Source: Hippophae tibetana (taxonomy: Eukaryota > Streptophyta > Magnoliopsida > Rosales > Elaeagnaceae). Taken from it: a DNA stretch of 64,000 nt. The notes beneath the pieces were generated by a model that worked only from the letters and a program-made list of their open reading frames with translations, had not been told where the DNA came from and did not search any database. The DNA lies in the NCBI GenBank assembly GCA_037013495.1, contig CM072805.1, forward strand, positions 22,780,669 to 22,844,668, given 5' to 3'. The translations under genes and the position numbers were made by a program. Shown piece after piece: positions 33,345 through 48,000 of this stretch (position 1 is the first letter of the stretch; every line of letters begins with the position of its first letter).

Positions 33345-36300
33345 TCTTTAGTAAGGATCCCATGTTTATTTTATAGAAAATTACGTATAGTTGTCATAGT
33401 ATAGTTGTAATGGTTGTAGTTTTTTTTCTTCTTCCCCCTCAATAATGTATAATCGTGGTAGTTAATAAATTGAGTTTCACATTGTGTAACACCGGGTGAA
33501 TATCCAATCAAAACGGCATGTTTTTGATTAATTTAAATTCGATTTGATTTTAACAAATTTAAATATTTTTAATCTAAATTCAATATGATAATATAATTCA
33601 TCTGAATTCAAATAAATTGAATTTTTTCAAATATAATCGTATTAATATTAAAATTTATTTATAAATAATTGTAATATAAAACACAATATACACAAATTAA
33701 AATTTTTATTTTTTATTTTTATAATAAATATTATTATTTATAATTATAATTAAAAAATAAAAAATAAATTTATATAATTATTAAATTATTATAAATAATT
33801 ATATTTATTTTTAAATTAAAATAATAATATAATATAATTAAATTAAGCTAACGTGTTACTTACTACGTATTACGTAATATCGATTGTTGCTTTCACAAAT
33901 TAAAGGTGTAGCTTTACAAATCAATCTTTTATATTATCTTTTATTAGAATATGGAAAAAAAAAAAAAACAACCGTACAAGATAATTGGGGACAGGAATTC
34001 TCGTGTCGCGCTCTCCCAATCCCCACCAAACTGGGAATTTAAAACATTAAAAAATAAAGATATATTTTTTTAAATAAAAGATTTAATATAATAAATATTT
34101 ATATCAAATAATAAAAATAAAAATGTCATACTATAATAATTAAAATATATAATTTAAAAAATAATAAATATGTATATATTAAAAAATTAAAATAATTTTA
34201 AATTTAATATTCAATGAGAAGGAAGAGATTATGTAATTTAACCATAATAGTAAGTTATTTATTAAGTTGTTTTTTATGGTATAATTATTTAGTAAATATT
34301 TTTAAATAAAATAAAAAATATAAAAATAATAATAATTAAAATTTAATCTAATTATTAAAAATATTGTGTATTTATTATTAATTTTTTTTAATATAATTAT
34401 ACGTATATAAAAATAATATTAATATATTATCAATTTTAATTAAATATTATTTTAATATTTCAATAATCATCTCATCGATTATGGTTATTTAAAAAAAATT
34501 ATATGATATTCTTTACAAACAACAACAATTCCAATTATTAGTTAAAATACTGGTACTTATTCATATACATCGTTATCAAACTTCCATTCATAATAAGTTA
34601 TTATTTTTTAATATTTTTCTTTTTGTTTAAATTATATCTTCTAATTATTAACATATTATTTTTATCCATTATATTTTTTATTATAAATAACATTTATATC
34701 AATTATAAAATCTTTTTTTATGAAAGTTTAATCTATTAAATTTAAAAAAACTATATCACATATATAAATATTCAATTTTTAGGTTTTTAAAATAATTTTT
34801 ATTTATTTCAACATCATTTAGAAAAAAAAATTAACAAAAATAATTATTAAAACAGTTTTTTAAATAAAAATTTAAAAATAAATAATTTTAGGATATATTT
34901 TTTAAAAAGTAATGAATTAAATTGTAAAAAAAAAAATTACTGTACTAAGTGATTTAGCTTAAAATGACAGGGAAATTCTCATACATATAAAATTGATAAC
35001 AGGCTTGAAGAGAAATCTGAGAGAAAAAGAACTTATAGATAAAATACAACCTTTAATTGCTTGGTGATGAAAATAAGGTGTGCTCTGCTTTCCAACGACA
35101 TTTTTCCTAACTTCATTACTCCATTAAAAAAACGATAGAGTTAAACCTGTCATTTCATATATATCGTCCATAACCTCCCGAGATTGACAGAAATCTTGAT
35201 GTTTGCATAAAAATATTCGAACCATCTTTTCATTCTCCAAAGTCTTGTTACTTTGTTACTTTTGGCATGGCATTCAACAATTCCACTTTTATTAACTTAA
35301 TATATATGTAAAAGGTGAAAGATAGTAAAAAATTATTAATTTTTTAAAATAAAATATTTAAATGTAATATTTTTTTTAGATTTTATTATATAAATTTTAA
35401 AAAAGTTACATAAAAATCTAAATGGTTAATTTTTATATTTTTCTAATTTTAAAAAAATTTATTAAATTTTTTTTTTTGTAATATTCTTTTTAAAATTTAT
35501 TTTCCTAAATGCAATTTAAAAATAAAAAATTGTTTTAAAAACCTAAATAATGATTAGTGTGATGTTGACGAAAGTGTCCCCAAAAGCCAATGAACATGAA
35601 TGCTCCAACTGTAATAATTAGTAAATTGATGTGGGAATTTATCTAAGAAAAAAGATTAACTACTTCAATAATTACTAACCATTTAATAAATTCTCATATA
35701 CATTTTTAAATATGTAAAATATATGATTTTATTCTTAAATTTTTAAAATTTCATTCATATATTTTAAATTTTTAAATATTTTGAATTATTACTCAAATTT
35801 TTAAAACTTCAAAGTACAAACTTGAAAACTTACATACATATTTATGATTTAAAATTTTAAAAAATTTAATAACTAAATGATATGATTTTTAAGTTTATGA
35901 TCTATATAAGAAGTATTACTAGTTTAAAAACATGATGATCATATGTTTTAAAATTTTAAAACATATATATAAATCTATTCAAAGTTTAAAGAAAATATAA
36001 ATTTTCATCACATGAAGTTATATAATGAAAGATAAATTATCATTAGATAAAGTTATTTTAAACTTTGTTAATTAAACTTATATTTAACTCTTGAATTTTT
36101 ATATAATCTAATTGTTTACGTTGTTTCAATTTTACTTTAAAAAAAATATAACATGCATGCATCATATTTTTGAATATGTAAAAAATATAATTTTTTTATG
36201 TTATAAAAAATATATATACATACTATGTGAAAGGAGTTAAAAAATAAAATTTTATCTATAAATAAATTATGTTATGTAATTATATTTTGTAGTATTTTGA

Positions 36301-36690
36301 GAGAAAACAATTATACGTTTTTATAAAGTGTTATTTTAGTTCAACATCTCATTTTCTTTATTGTTTTATTTTTACAAAAAAGATGACTACAAACACTTCA
36401 TGTTAAAGACAAAGAAAGACAAGTAAATTTCACTACCGTACATTATATAAAAAGTCATCTGATTTAAACATCATCAAATAAAATTTAAATAACTATTTTG
36501 AACAATTAGGATTATACAAAGTACTACTTTCTAACATATTTTTGCTATTTTTTTCTAATGAAATTGTAACTCAATAACAAATTATTTATTTGAGTATCTA
36601 GAAAGTTTAGGATTCAAGTCCTACTTATGAGATATGTAGCATATGCTTGAGCATAAAGTATGACCTGAAGTTCAACTTTTGTAGTGTGAT
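33345..36690. other. AT-rich intergenic DNA, no gene seen
   Basis: Similarity to the PG1 downstream region stops near 33340. Beyond it lie long A/T tracts. I find no coding similarity or element termini that I can support. Confidence 0.55.
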
Positions 36691-36699
36691 TCACAATGC

Positions 36700-39600
36700 C
36701 TGAGTCCAAAGTCAAGTTCATGCCTAGAAGATGGATTTTACAAGTGTCTTCACAAGTATGAAAGATTTAAGGATTGATTATATGTCTAATCTTTCAATGT
36801 GGTTGATCCTAAATTAATTTATGTATTTATTATTATACTTTTGTGGCATGTTGTAACATATATCTTTATGTAATCGATGTTTGTACATGTAAGGTTCTAC
36901 ATATATGCAAATCGAGTATCAAACAGCACAATTCACTCTTTTTCTTTAATAGCTCTCTAGTTTCTCTATCTAAATCGAATAATTTCCAATATTTTGGCAT
37001 CCATTATGGGGCTTAGGATTTAAAGGTCGAGATTTTTTTCTAACTTTGTACTTTTCAAGTTCCACCTCGAGTTTGAAGGAGAAAAATTTGAAAATTAAAA
37101 AACTTCACCATATGCTCTTACCAATAACATTCATCATGGTTAGTAGTTGAGCTAATCAAAGATCAAGGATAATTAATGAACTAGAACTCGAGGATAACGT
37201 TGCATCTACACGGAAAGAGGTTTGGGTTGAGCCTCGAGGTAATTCACTAGAAAAGGTCGATCTTCACCGAGAATTGGCAAAACAACTCATCAAGTTCAAA
37301 AGAGAACTCAATGAGATAAGATGATAAAATAAGGCACTGTGTGCCCAAGCGAAGGTAATTCCATAAGTAGGTTGGGTTGAAAATATGATTAAGGAAATTG
37401 AGCTAGTATCTAGGAGACATGAGCCTAGAAGAGTGGAAAATATAGTGGAAGAAATCTTACACCATAATGCTCAAGCTAAGGCACAACCAATTTAGTTTGG
37501 GCAAGATACATCATGGTATAACAATGAACAATTTCTTGTAGAAATGATATTGTAGGAAGTACGCTTCCAAGCTCTCAAAGAAACAAATTAAAAACATGAC
37601 AAAGCTCTCAAGGAAACAAACAGAAGACATGACAAAGATAAACCTCACTATGATGTTGATAGAAATTATGAGCAACTATGTGTTTTTCCTTTCTCTAACA
37701 AGATAAAAGACAATGATCTACACACAAAATTCAATGCTTCTAAATGTCCTAACTATTAAGGAATGAAGGAACTTATGACCCATGTCCTGTACTTTAAAAC
37801 AACTATGACCCCAGTAAATCTCACTTGAGACAAAAGAGGTGTTATAATGTGTAAACTCTCTGTAATTACCTTATATGATATAGCACAAAAATGGTTTAAT
37901 AACCTGGTGCCTAGTAGTATAACATATTTTGCTCAATTTTTCAAGTTATTCATCCTCAATTACATAGGTAACAAGCCTATGAGGAAGAAGTCTTATAATC
38001 TTTTATCAATTACTCAAGGAATGATGAACTTGTAGAAGAATACATGAGAAGATTCAGAAAGAAAAATTTATAGATTATAGATAGTTCCAATTTGATAGCG
38101 ATAGAAGCATTCAAGCATGGTTTATTAAGAAATTCAGACTCTTTTGTTGAATTGACCAAGATTGTGCCATATATAATGAAGGAAGCTTATGGAAAGGGTA
38201 GAATATTCGTCAACCATGTGAGAGAACTAAAACTTGGTATAAAAGCTAAGTCAATTATGAAAGTTGTCCCAAAAAGGAAAAGAGAAGAATAAGTCTAAAA
38301 AATGGTCTAAGATAGAAGCGTCCCTAATAAAAATAAATGTTTCACCGTAAACCATAGAGAGAAAGGTTAATGGTCTAGAAATCCTACACCTTGGGGTAAA
38401 GCACTCTCACCTTTTAGAGGTTCACCTTTGAAAATAAGCTTGGTTTAGGCTATTTTCAAGATTTAGAATAACACATAGCTGGCCACAAAAGATAAGAGCA
38501 CATTTAATAGACACTTCCAACTGGTGTGCCTTTTATAAGGATAAAGAGCACAAGACGTAAGACTATAGACACATAAAGAAATAAATTGAGGATCTATTAT
38601 CCAAAGGATATCTAGGTGACATTGTGGGAAATGATAATAGAAGAAAATGTCGCTAGCCCTAATAAGAAGTTTTGAGATTACTCACCCCACTTGTCAACAA
38701 AGTAGAACCACACAATAATGACAATATGATGACTATTCATTCTATACATGGAAAACCTCGGCTTAATAGTGCCTCCAATAATGCTTGAAAGAGGTATGCT
38801 CGAGGAGTGCATAGGGTCAGGCATGAGGCTCCTCGTGTTTATAATTCGCATGAAGGATCACCATTTGCCTCAATCATTTTTACAAGTAATGATGAGACTT
38901 CATCTCCTCACGAGGATCCTTTAGCAGAAGTTGGGAGAAAATGTTACATTTCTTAAGATCTAACTTTGATGTTTTTGCATGAAAACCACCCTGGGATTAG
39001 AACGCATATATTGAATGTTGACCCTAAGGTTAGGCCTGTTAAAAAAAAAGAGGAAATTTTCATGGTAAAAGAATGATTTAATGAAAACTCAAGTGGTTAT
39101 ACTTAAAGAACAAAGATTGTCGGAGAGGTGGATTATCTGACATGGCTGTATAATGTTGTGTTGGTGAAAAAACATGTGGCTTCCCTCGAATGTGTATGGC
39201 TCTCACTGATTTAAATGATACATACCTAAGTTAATACCACTATTGAATTCATTCTAATGAGTTTTCTTGACATATATTTTGGTTATTATTAGATTATAAT
39301 GCATCTAGAAGATGAGGAAAAAAACATATTTCATTTCTAAGGGTGGTACTTCCTGTTATACTCGAATGCCTTTTGATCTAAAGAATATTGGCACCACTTA
39401 TCAACGTTTGTTTAACAAAATGTTTAAATACCAATTAGGAAAAATATGAAAACATATGTAGATATGATGTTTAAGTCTATACAACCTATAGACCACATCA
39501 AAGACCTAGAAAAAGTGTTTAGTGTCAACAATAGGTATGGCATAAGATGTAATCAAAAAGTGTGTTTTTGATGTTATCTTAGGATATCTTATCTTAGCCC

Positions 39601-40072
39601 GATTTATCAAAGAAAATCTAGATAAGATTCAAGCTCTAATTAACATGAAACCTCCTAATGACTTGAAAGGAATTTATCAATTAAAAAGAAGAATTGTGGC
39701 ACTCAATAGGTTTATCTCCAAATACACCACCAAATGTCTACCATTCTTTAAGGTGTATGGAAGAACACATCAGTTTTTTAGAATGAAGATTGTGACAAAT
39801 CTTTCCACGGAATCAAACAATATTTATGCATGCCTCCTATATTGGTCAGCTCTAGCCCGGGAAAAACATTATATTTGTACTTGTTACTCCCCAAACATCC
39901 AGCGTTATACTGCTAGCAAAAAGAAACATGGTTCGAAATCCAAGCTAACGCCTAAGAGATGGATTTTACAAATGTTCTCACAAGTATGAAATATTCAAGG
40001 ATCGATCATCTTTTAGATTAATTTATGCATTTATTATTGTACCCTTTAACATGATGCGATATATTGATTAAA
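36700..40072 (+). mobile_element. Ty3/gypsy LTR retrotransposon relic
   Basis: LTR-related DNA at about 36700-36990 and a partial partner at about 39930-40072 share GATGGATTTTACAA, CACAAGTATGAAA and TTAATTTATG.ATTTATTATT. A gypsy-type primer-binding region, TTTGGCATCCATTATGGGGC, begins near 36993. Parts in order: gag (about 37840-38300, with QKWFNNLVPSSI and MRKKSYNLLSITQG), reverse transcriptase (about 39000-39560, e.g. KVRPV and CMALTDLND) and the RNase H region (about 39640-39760, MKPPNDLKG...ALNRFISK). Protease and integrase were not recognised. The order and motifs fit Ty3/gypsy. Heavily broken and old, with breaks throughout. Confidence 0.85.
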
Positions 40073-40079
40073 CTTAATC

Positions 40080-41855
40080 AAATTTATCTTTTTATCATTT
40101 TTGACTATTATATTTTCATTAAAAGATAATGACGTTTCAAGTCTATCCTTTCAACAAATATAATATTTTTATATATATTTTTAAAGATAATATACCAATT
40201 GATATCTTATCCCATATTTTTATTTATTTTTGGTAAGATATTTTGGTATTTATTTTCGTTAAAAGATACTATGCCGTACGAAATAGTAAACCTTAGAAAG
40301 AAACATATATTTCAAAGGTAAAGATGCAATAGCTGTTTCTATTAAGCATATAGAAGTGTGTACTGTGTAGAGTCTGTAGATCGGATCCACTTTCACCGTG
40401 AAATGAAAGAAATTTCTAGCAATATTTTTTGTAAAGTAGAATTGCAACTCATGTGAGCTCTCCAGTGTGAACAATAATAAAGTATATAATTGGTGCTTTT
40501 CGGAATTAATAAATATTTCAGAAATTTACTGCACAGTATTCCATAGGATAATAGAAAATATCTCAGCTCTAAAATATTAAAGTACTCCTCTTTCTCCATC
40601 ACTTTCTTTATTCATTTTTTTCCCCTACTTTTTAGTCAGTAATCATGTCAATTTTACTAAGAAAGATACAGAAAAAGAAACTTCATTTACCATATCGTGG
40701 TAATTTTTGAAATTAAAAAAAAAATTGATTTTAACCTAGTCTGAATTTTTCTAAATCAAGCTTTATGCAATTTTTTGGTTTTATGTTGGGATTTTTTTTC
40801 TCACTAAATATTTGTAACATACACTTTGTAGACACCCATATATGTACTATGTTGGCATTCTCTCTAGGCAAAACCATGGGCTATATAATAGCGGTTTCTA
40901 TAGAATTAATTACATCAAAATAAAAGATTCATGGATTGGGTGATGATGCGTTTGTAGCCATGGATTGGGTGCTAGTCAAGAAGACAAAGTACAAAATAGG
41001 AGTGGCCCGTGAACGTTGCATGTGATCATATAAAGTGCTTAATGATGTTATAATCAGTGCCGACCCTGGCCCTTCACACTCTAGCTTAACTAACTCACGT
41101 GTTTATTTTTGTCTTTTCTATCTCTACCAAATTAACAATCTAATAATAATAATTATTATTATTATTATTATTCAAAATATCAATTAAAATAAACGAAATT
41201 TAAATAAATACAACTTATTCTTCTTATTTTTGAAATTACACTATAAACGAGCAGTAAAAAAATGTATAACAATAGGTATATTTTGCGTGCAGTAGTTTGT
41301 CCACTATCGACGTTTTCGTCTAATTAAGCAATTGGGTTAATGAGTCACATGCAACAATACATTGACACATTGGCTAATTCCGAACTTAAAGGTAGTCATA
41401 TGGATTAACAATCAATGATAAAAATTACAAATAAAAAATAAGTTAAAAATAGAATTAAAATTTTGAACAAATAAGTATCAAAGTGTGGGTTTTTTTTTCA
41501 ATTTTATTAGATTTTAAATAAAAAATAATTAAATTTACAAATATAAAATTTGAGCTAAAAACATTTTATACTAAAATACGGGCTTAAAAGTTGAGTTAAG
41601 AAATAATATTATACGTTAAGAAGAGAAAACACATGAATAGTAATAAGTCCAACCCAAAATTCTATCCTAGTGTATTTTTTGAGTTAAAATAAATCAATAA
41701 TCAAAATTTTATTGAATACTGTGAGATTAATTACAATCTCTGACCAAATTATGTCATGTCATTAACGATGTATTACAAAATAAAAGGATTTTCATAAACA
41801 TGATTTTATTATGCCAATATATGCACAGTTTCGTTTTTTTTTTTTTTTGAGTCTC
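40080..41855. other. Intergenic and presumed distal PG3 promoter
   Basis: No gene seen. Less AT-rich at about 40850-41100, directly upstream of PG3, which may include regulatory DNA, but no motif can be claimed. An (ATT/AAT)n microsatellite lies at about 41141-41172. Confidence 0.45.
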
Positions 41856-41860
41856 CTCCT

Positions 41861-42011
41861 TATATAAACCCAACCATCACTAGTTTTGGCCATATATATA
41901 AAACTTCTCTCTCTGTCTCTCTCTCACTCCTCCTCCTTAATCCTCTTTGTGTCTCTCTCTCACACCTCCCCTTCAACCCTCTCTTCTCTCTACCACCTAC
42001 ATTGCAATAAA
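41861..42011 (+). promoter_or_regulatory. PG3 TATA box and CT-rich leader
   Basis: TATATAAACC at 41861-41870 is a good TATA box, followed by a long CT-rich stretch (CTCTCTCTGTCTCTCTCTC) up to the start codon at 42012, typical of a plant 5' leader. The frame stays open back to an ATG at 41886, but that ATG lies too close to the TATA box and the added residues are only translated CT repeat, so 42012 is preferred. Confidence 0.6.
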
Positions 42012-45000
42012 ATGAGTGGGTTAACTCTCAGAGGCCTTACATTGATGTTTCTCATAGCATTTCTAGTCTGGTCATCTAATTTTGAAAGGTGCATTGCTAG
42101 AAGCAGACAATGGAGGGGAAACAGAGTTGCCACTGCTTCTTTTCAAAAGAAAAAAGGGGGAAATCATAGTAACCACAAGAATAGCAGTGCACCAAAAGAA
42201 AAAGCACCATCACATAATAACGTAAAGCCACCACCATTACCACCTCATAGTCCAAAACCTAAACCAGACACCCCAGCAAGCCCGCCACAAAAAGGTCAAA
42301 ATGGTGGGCATTCTGTCACCTTTAATGTGCTCCATTTTGGTGCTAAGGGCGATGGAAGCACAGATGACACTAAGGTTTGTGTTCAATAGTATTTCTACAA
42401 TTTGTTGTTGCTTGAGAAATGAGAATATATGGTTTTACACTTTTAACATGGCAACGTTGTTTATGATTTTGAACAGAGTAGAGTTGCATGCGTTGTTAAG
42501 TGATTTGTGAATATTATATTAAATGTGAAGTTTGGATGTGAGATGTTAAAATAATTGTAGAAATATTTATTAATGGGGATTAATTAGATCACAAGCTCAA
42601 TTCAATTTTAAAACAATTTTTTTTATACTGTATATATAAACATACTATTTTTTTAAACATGTTAACCTAATTATAACTATTTAAAATAAAAAAAAATAAA
42701 AAAACTAGTAGATTTGTGACTCAATAACGTATATGTTACAAGAATATGTATAATGTATAATATTCAAGCTTAATTTATGTAATTGTCAATTATGTAATTA
42801 TTTAAAAAATATTAAAATAAAACTCATAAAAATATTAATAAGAAAATTCCATGAAATGGGCAATAAATATCAAACAAAATCTCACCTTATCTCTTTACAT
42901 CTCTTTTCATTTTGTTACTTGTTTTATTAATTATTTTTATTTTTTTTAATCTATAAAAAAAATATCACTTGTTTTTCTTATTTTATTACTATTTTTTCTA
43001 TATCTTTTATTTAATTGTTATTATTAAGTAGGTTCTTTATATTTATAATTGATTGATAAATAATTTTGTAATAAAATAAATATCTTTATAATTTTAATAT
43101 AACATATTTTACTATAAAAATTATAATATCCATATATTATTTTTGTGTAAAATTTCTTATTTTATTGTTAATTAAATTTCTCACGTAATATAATGGAGCA
43201 TTTTTACAAAACACTTTGTCAGCCCACTCCATAAAATAATTTCCTAGCTCTAGCTGCCACTGATAAAAACAAATTGGACTGTAACACATAAAAATCATTT
43301 TCCTTTGGATGAAATTGGAGATGGGCAGTAAGCACGTATTACTAAAGAACAAACCATACGAAAAGTTTTGAAGCATATTATTAGGTAGGCTGTCTCTGTT
43401 TCACATAAATTACATAATGTCTGGTATTAGTGTTCTGTCCACTGAAATCATTGGTTTCAATTAATATTGCCTTTTTGTCTCAATCACAACTGACCACGTA
43501 CACAAATGTCTTCCGGCAACAAATCAAGACTCCACAAAAGACAATTTAATCTGAGTGATCAATCTTCATTGTTATATTTGAGAAAATTAAAATGGCTAAT
43601 ATTGTTATTATCATCACTTTCTAAGCATTCTCTTATTATTATTATCATCATTTGGGATTCTAATTAACTGCAAGATCTTACAGAAGCATGTAGTACACTA
43701 TGCTCTACTCAAACTCAACTCACCTCCGTCAAGGTTGGGTTCATTAGGGAGAAAGAGGAATTTTTTTTTTGCATAAATTCAGTATTTATCTTAAAAATAA
43801 TACTTAAATTTTATAATTATTTTAATGATAGTTTAATTATATTATTATTAAAAAGTGATTATATAATTATAAATACAATTTTTATGTTTCTATTTAGTTA
43901 CTTTATATTTTTATTTAACTTTTTTTTCAATTATTTCCGTTCAAATCTATTCAAATTAAAACATTATATATCCAATATAGTTAAAAAATAAAAATGAAAT
44001 GAAATGAAAAAATTAATTTTGTTCTTATATATTTACTTTTTAATAATAATAAAACTAAAATGTCGTAAAAATAAGTATATAATTTAAATGTCATTTTTAC
44101 GATAAGACAATAAGTGAGAGACCTTAATAGTGTTTTTTTTTTAAAAAAAAGAATAGAAAATTATATAAAATAATATCATTAAAACTTATAATAACAAAAA
44201 TAACAACTTAATAAGATTCATTTTGTTAAACGATGATAAAATGTTATATCAATTGTGATAAATAGATACATCCAATGTGATAATGCAATAATTCGTGGTA
44301 AATAATTTTTTTCATTTTTGTCGTTTTCTAGATAATAAAGTTAAAAAAAAATGGCTTCCTTAGTTTTTCAGCATTTAATCTTTATTCTCTTATTCATAGA
44401 AAGCTACTTTTTCAACTGAGAAGAAATCTAAATTTATTTATCTGAAGTTTTGAACTTGGCTTGATCATCATATATAGGAACTGCCATGATTCACAAATTA
44501 GAAGTACATTACACTAATAACAAAATGAGACAATTTTTTTTTATGAAGAAAATCTAACATTTATAGTGATAAATATCTAAACTATCTTGAGAGGAAAGAG
44601 AATTTCTAAAATACTCAACCCAAAAAAAAAAAATACTAAAAGAAAAGAAAACTTAGACCATGTTCTATGAACAATGATAAAAATTATATTACTACGAATC
44701 AGCTACTTTATAGTACCTGACCTGAGGAAGTATTTTGCTGTGGTGTGATGCAGTCATTTCAAGCTGCATGGAACGCTGCTTGTAAGGTCATGGCATCAAC
44801 TCTCATCGTTCCAGCAGGATCTCAATTCCTTGTGGGACCCATTTCATTTTCCGGCCCATATTGTGCTGCAAACATCGTATTTCAGGTAAATTATTAGCTT
44901 GTTTGCCCCCAAAATACAACCAACCTTTCCAAGAAAAGTACTTTCCATCACAAATTCAGGAAAAAAGCATTTTTATATCATTTTTCCCCCTTTTTTTCTT

Positions 45001-48000
45001 TTAACTAATGAGCACTTTACTGTACTTATTTTTAAAAGAAATATTTTAGTTCGCTTATTTATAAGAATGCACTAGAACAAATTACTTAAACTTTTTAAAA
45101 ATAAGCATTATAAATAACTTCATTTTTTTAAAATAAGTACTTTTTAAAAAATAAAGTGATTTCTAATAATCTAATACACAAGTGAATTAAGTGTTCATTT
45201 TAACTCAAATGTATTTTCTTTTGCCACTATCACCCAACCAACAAAAGTGTAGCAAATTATAATTTAGGTAAATCCTACCTACATGCATCAAAACCTACAA
45301 CTACATACCCCATCGATACAAATCTTTCGATAATAATTTTAAACATAAGGGTATGTAGTTATAGATTTGGTGGATGTATTTAGAATTAACCGTACTTTAT
45401 GTTCAAATCATTATTCACTATGAATACCAACACCCCATTTACAAATTTAATGCTAATAAATGCTGATCAAGGACTTGAGCTTCAGCCCCCCCAAAAAATG
45501 CTCATCAATGATTTCTTTTTTTTCTTTTCTACTTTCCTCTCAGCTGGATGGCACAATCATAGCTCCAACAGACTCCAAAGCATGGGGAAAAGGCCTTTTT
45601 CAATGGCTAGAATTCACAAAACTAAAAGGCATTACAATTCAGGGCAAAGGAATAATTGATGGAAGAGGCTCAGTCTGGTGGCAACAAGTATCGCCATTTG
45701 ATGATCCGATAGACGACGATGTGAAACTCATTGTTCCATTAAACACCACAGTACAACAAAACCCACCAGTTAACAATCTCCATACCTTTCTATCTTCTAC
45801 TGCATTTAGTTTCTTTATTGATTACCTGCCAAGCTGACCATTTTCTTCTTGAAATTGTCCGTGGTAGATTAGAGGCAAGCTCAACGGGAAAATGCCAATG
45901 ATGAAACCAACTGTAAGGACCACTCAGAAAGTACCTCCAACTAATGACCATGCATACCAGTAACATGATTGTGCATTTTTCTTCTCACAGGCTTTGAGGT
46001 TTTATGGGAGTGTTAGTGTGACAGTCACGGGCATAACAATTCAGAACAGTCCTCAGTTCCACCTCAAGTTTGACAATTGCAATGGAGTATTAGTCCATGA
46101 TATGAGCGTCTCATCTCCTGGTGACAGTCCCAATACAGACGGCATTCATCTACAGAATTCCAAAGACGTGTTAATACACAGCAACACTCTTGCTTGTGGT
46201 AATTACAATTATTAATATACACTTATGTCATTTAGCAATCAAAATCATATGGCCAGTGTGGGACGTGGGTGTTGTCTATGTGGGGGTACATATCTTGACT
46301 AACAGGAGCAGAAACCTTGAGACTTTAGGCTACTGGTTAAAAAGCACCAGAGCTTGTGAACTTCTTGAATGCATTTGTCTAAGCTACAATGAGTCAGAGA
46401 CCCCCAAAAAAAAAAAAAAACACAGTTGTAAACCTGGGATGGGATCCCAGAAGTTCAAGGCCCAAGGCACAATCTTACCAAACCTGCGGCCTTATTCATC
46501 CTCATTGGCAGCTTCTAACCAATTATAACTAGACGTATGGCATGAAGTAATCTACATGTTCAAGCATTGTAGCAACTGAAGATGCATTTTATACCCCAAA
46601 TCATCGATGGGGGCATCAAATAAAGGATTAGGTTGTCAACCCCACATGCATTCACTAGTTTTGTCTTACTCAGATTTTTATTGTCTTCATCAGGCGCTAG
46701 AACTTGTACTACCTATGTGTCATATAAGTGCATAAAGTGATGCAAAATGCATGAGCATAATCATCTTTGCTATTCTGTCTTACTCATTCCTTGAACATAA
46801 ATTAAGCTGGGCTCTCAAAAAAAATTGTTGAAAGATTATATTTTTTGTTATAAACAGGAAGAATAGTGGCCAATGTATAAAAACAAAATAGTAAAGAGTA
46901 CGGCTAGATAATGAACATCAGAACATGAAACAGGTCTAGTAATCAAGAAAACCAAGTTATATCATCAAGTTTCTATAGCAGCTAAAGATTCATGATTAAT
47001 AATAGTAGTCAAACATGGAAATGACTAATGAGCACTAAATATAACATCAAGCAATTTAGAGTGACATAGATAATAGAACTGAAATATGTAAAAATGTGAT
47101 TTAACTTTTAGCTCTTTGGGATCCAATAAATTGTGCAGGAGATGATTGTGTTTCAATACAAACTGGTTGTTCAAATGTATACATACACAATGTAAACTGC
47201 GGCCCAGGGCATGGAATCAGCATTGGGAGTCTAGGTAGGTACAACACTAAAGCATGTGTCTCAAATGTTACCGTCCGAGATGTCACGTTGCACAACACAA
47301 TGAATGGTGTCAGAATCAAGACGTGGCAGGTAATAGCCTTAGTTTCCAACACAATAAGACTGCAAAATTAACCAATTATTATAATCGAGTAAGAATCTCA
47401 ACCAGCATGTGGTAAAACAGACGTCATAAGATTCAAGAAAATTCAAGTCCAAATGGCACCTCGGTGGTCACAAATACATGAATAACCAAATAACAATACA
47501 AGTGACCACCAAATTTTAAAGCTTTAATTAGTTTCATTATCTGTATTATGTACTTTGAAGTTCCAAATTCACGTTTGAGACTTCATCAGAAATGCATAGG
47601 AATCATTTTTAGTAACATCATTTAGGAATCTGCAGGGTGGATCAGGCTCAGTGCAGGGGGTGCTATTCTCAAACATTCAAGTTTCTGAAGTTCAACTTCC
47701 AATTGTAATTGACCAGTTCTATTGTGATAAAAGCAAATGCAAGAATCAAACATCAGCAGTATCTTTGTCAGGGATCAACTACGAGAGAATAAGAGGGACA
47801 TACACAGTAAAACCAGTGCACTTTGCCTGTAGCGATAACCTACCATGTCAAGATTTGACACTAACTGCCATCCAACTGAAACCACTGCAAGAAAAATATC
47901 ACTTATATGATCCCTTTTGCTGGCAGACTTTTGGAGAATTGACAACTCCTACCATCCCACCAATTCATTGTTTACAGATTGGCAAGCCATCCAGCAACAG

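Noticed and set aside
40259-40602. Two overlapping minus-strand frames between the gypsy relic and PG3
   Set aside because: Short, with no similarity and in AT-rich DNA.
41886-42011. 42 additional N-terminal codons for PG3
   Set aside because: This is translated CT-rich leader starting only about 20 bases after the TATA box. The start at 42012 gives a normal signal peptide.
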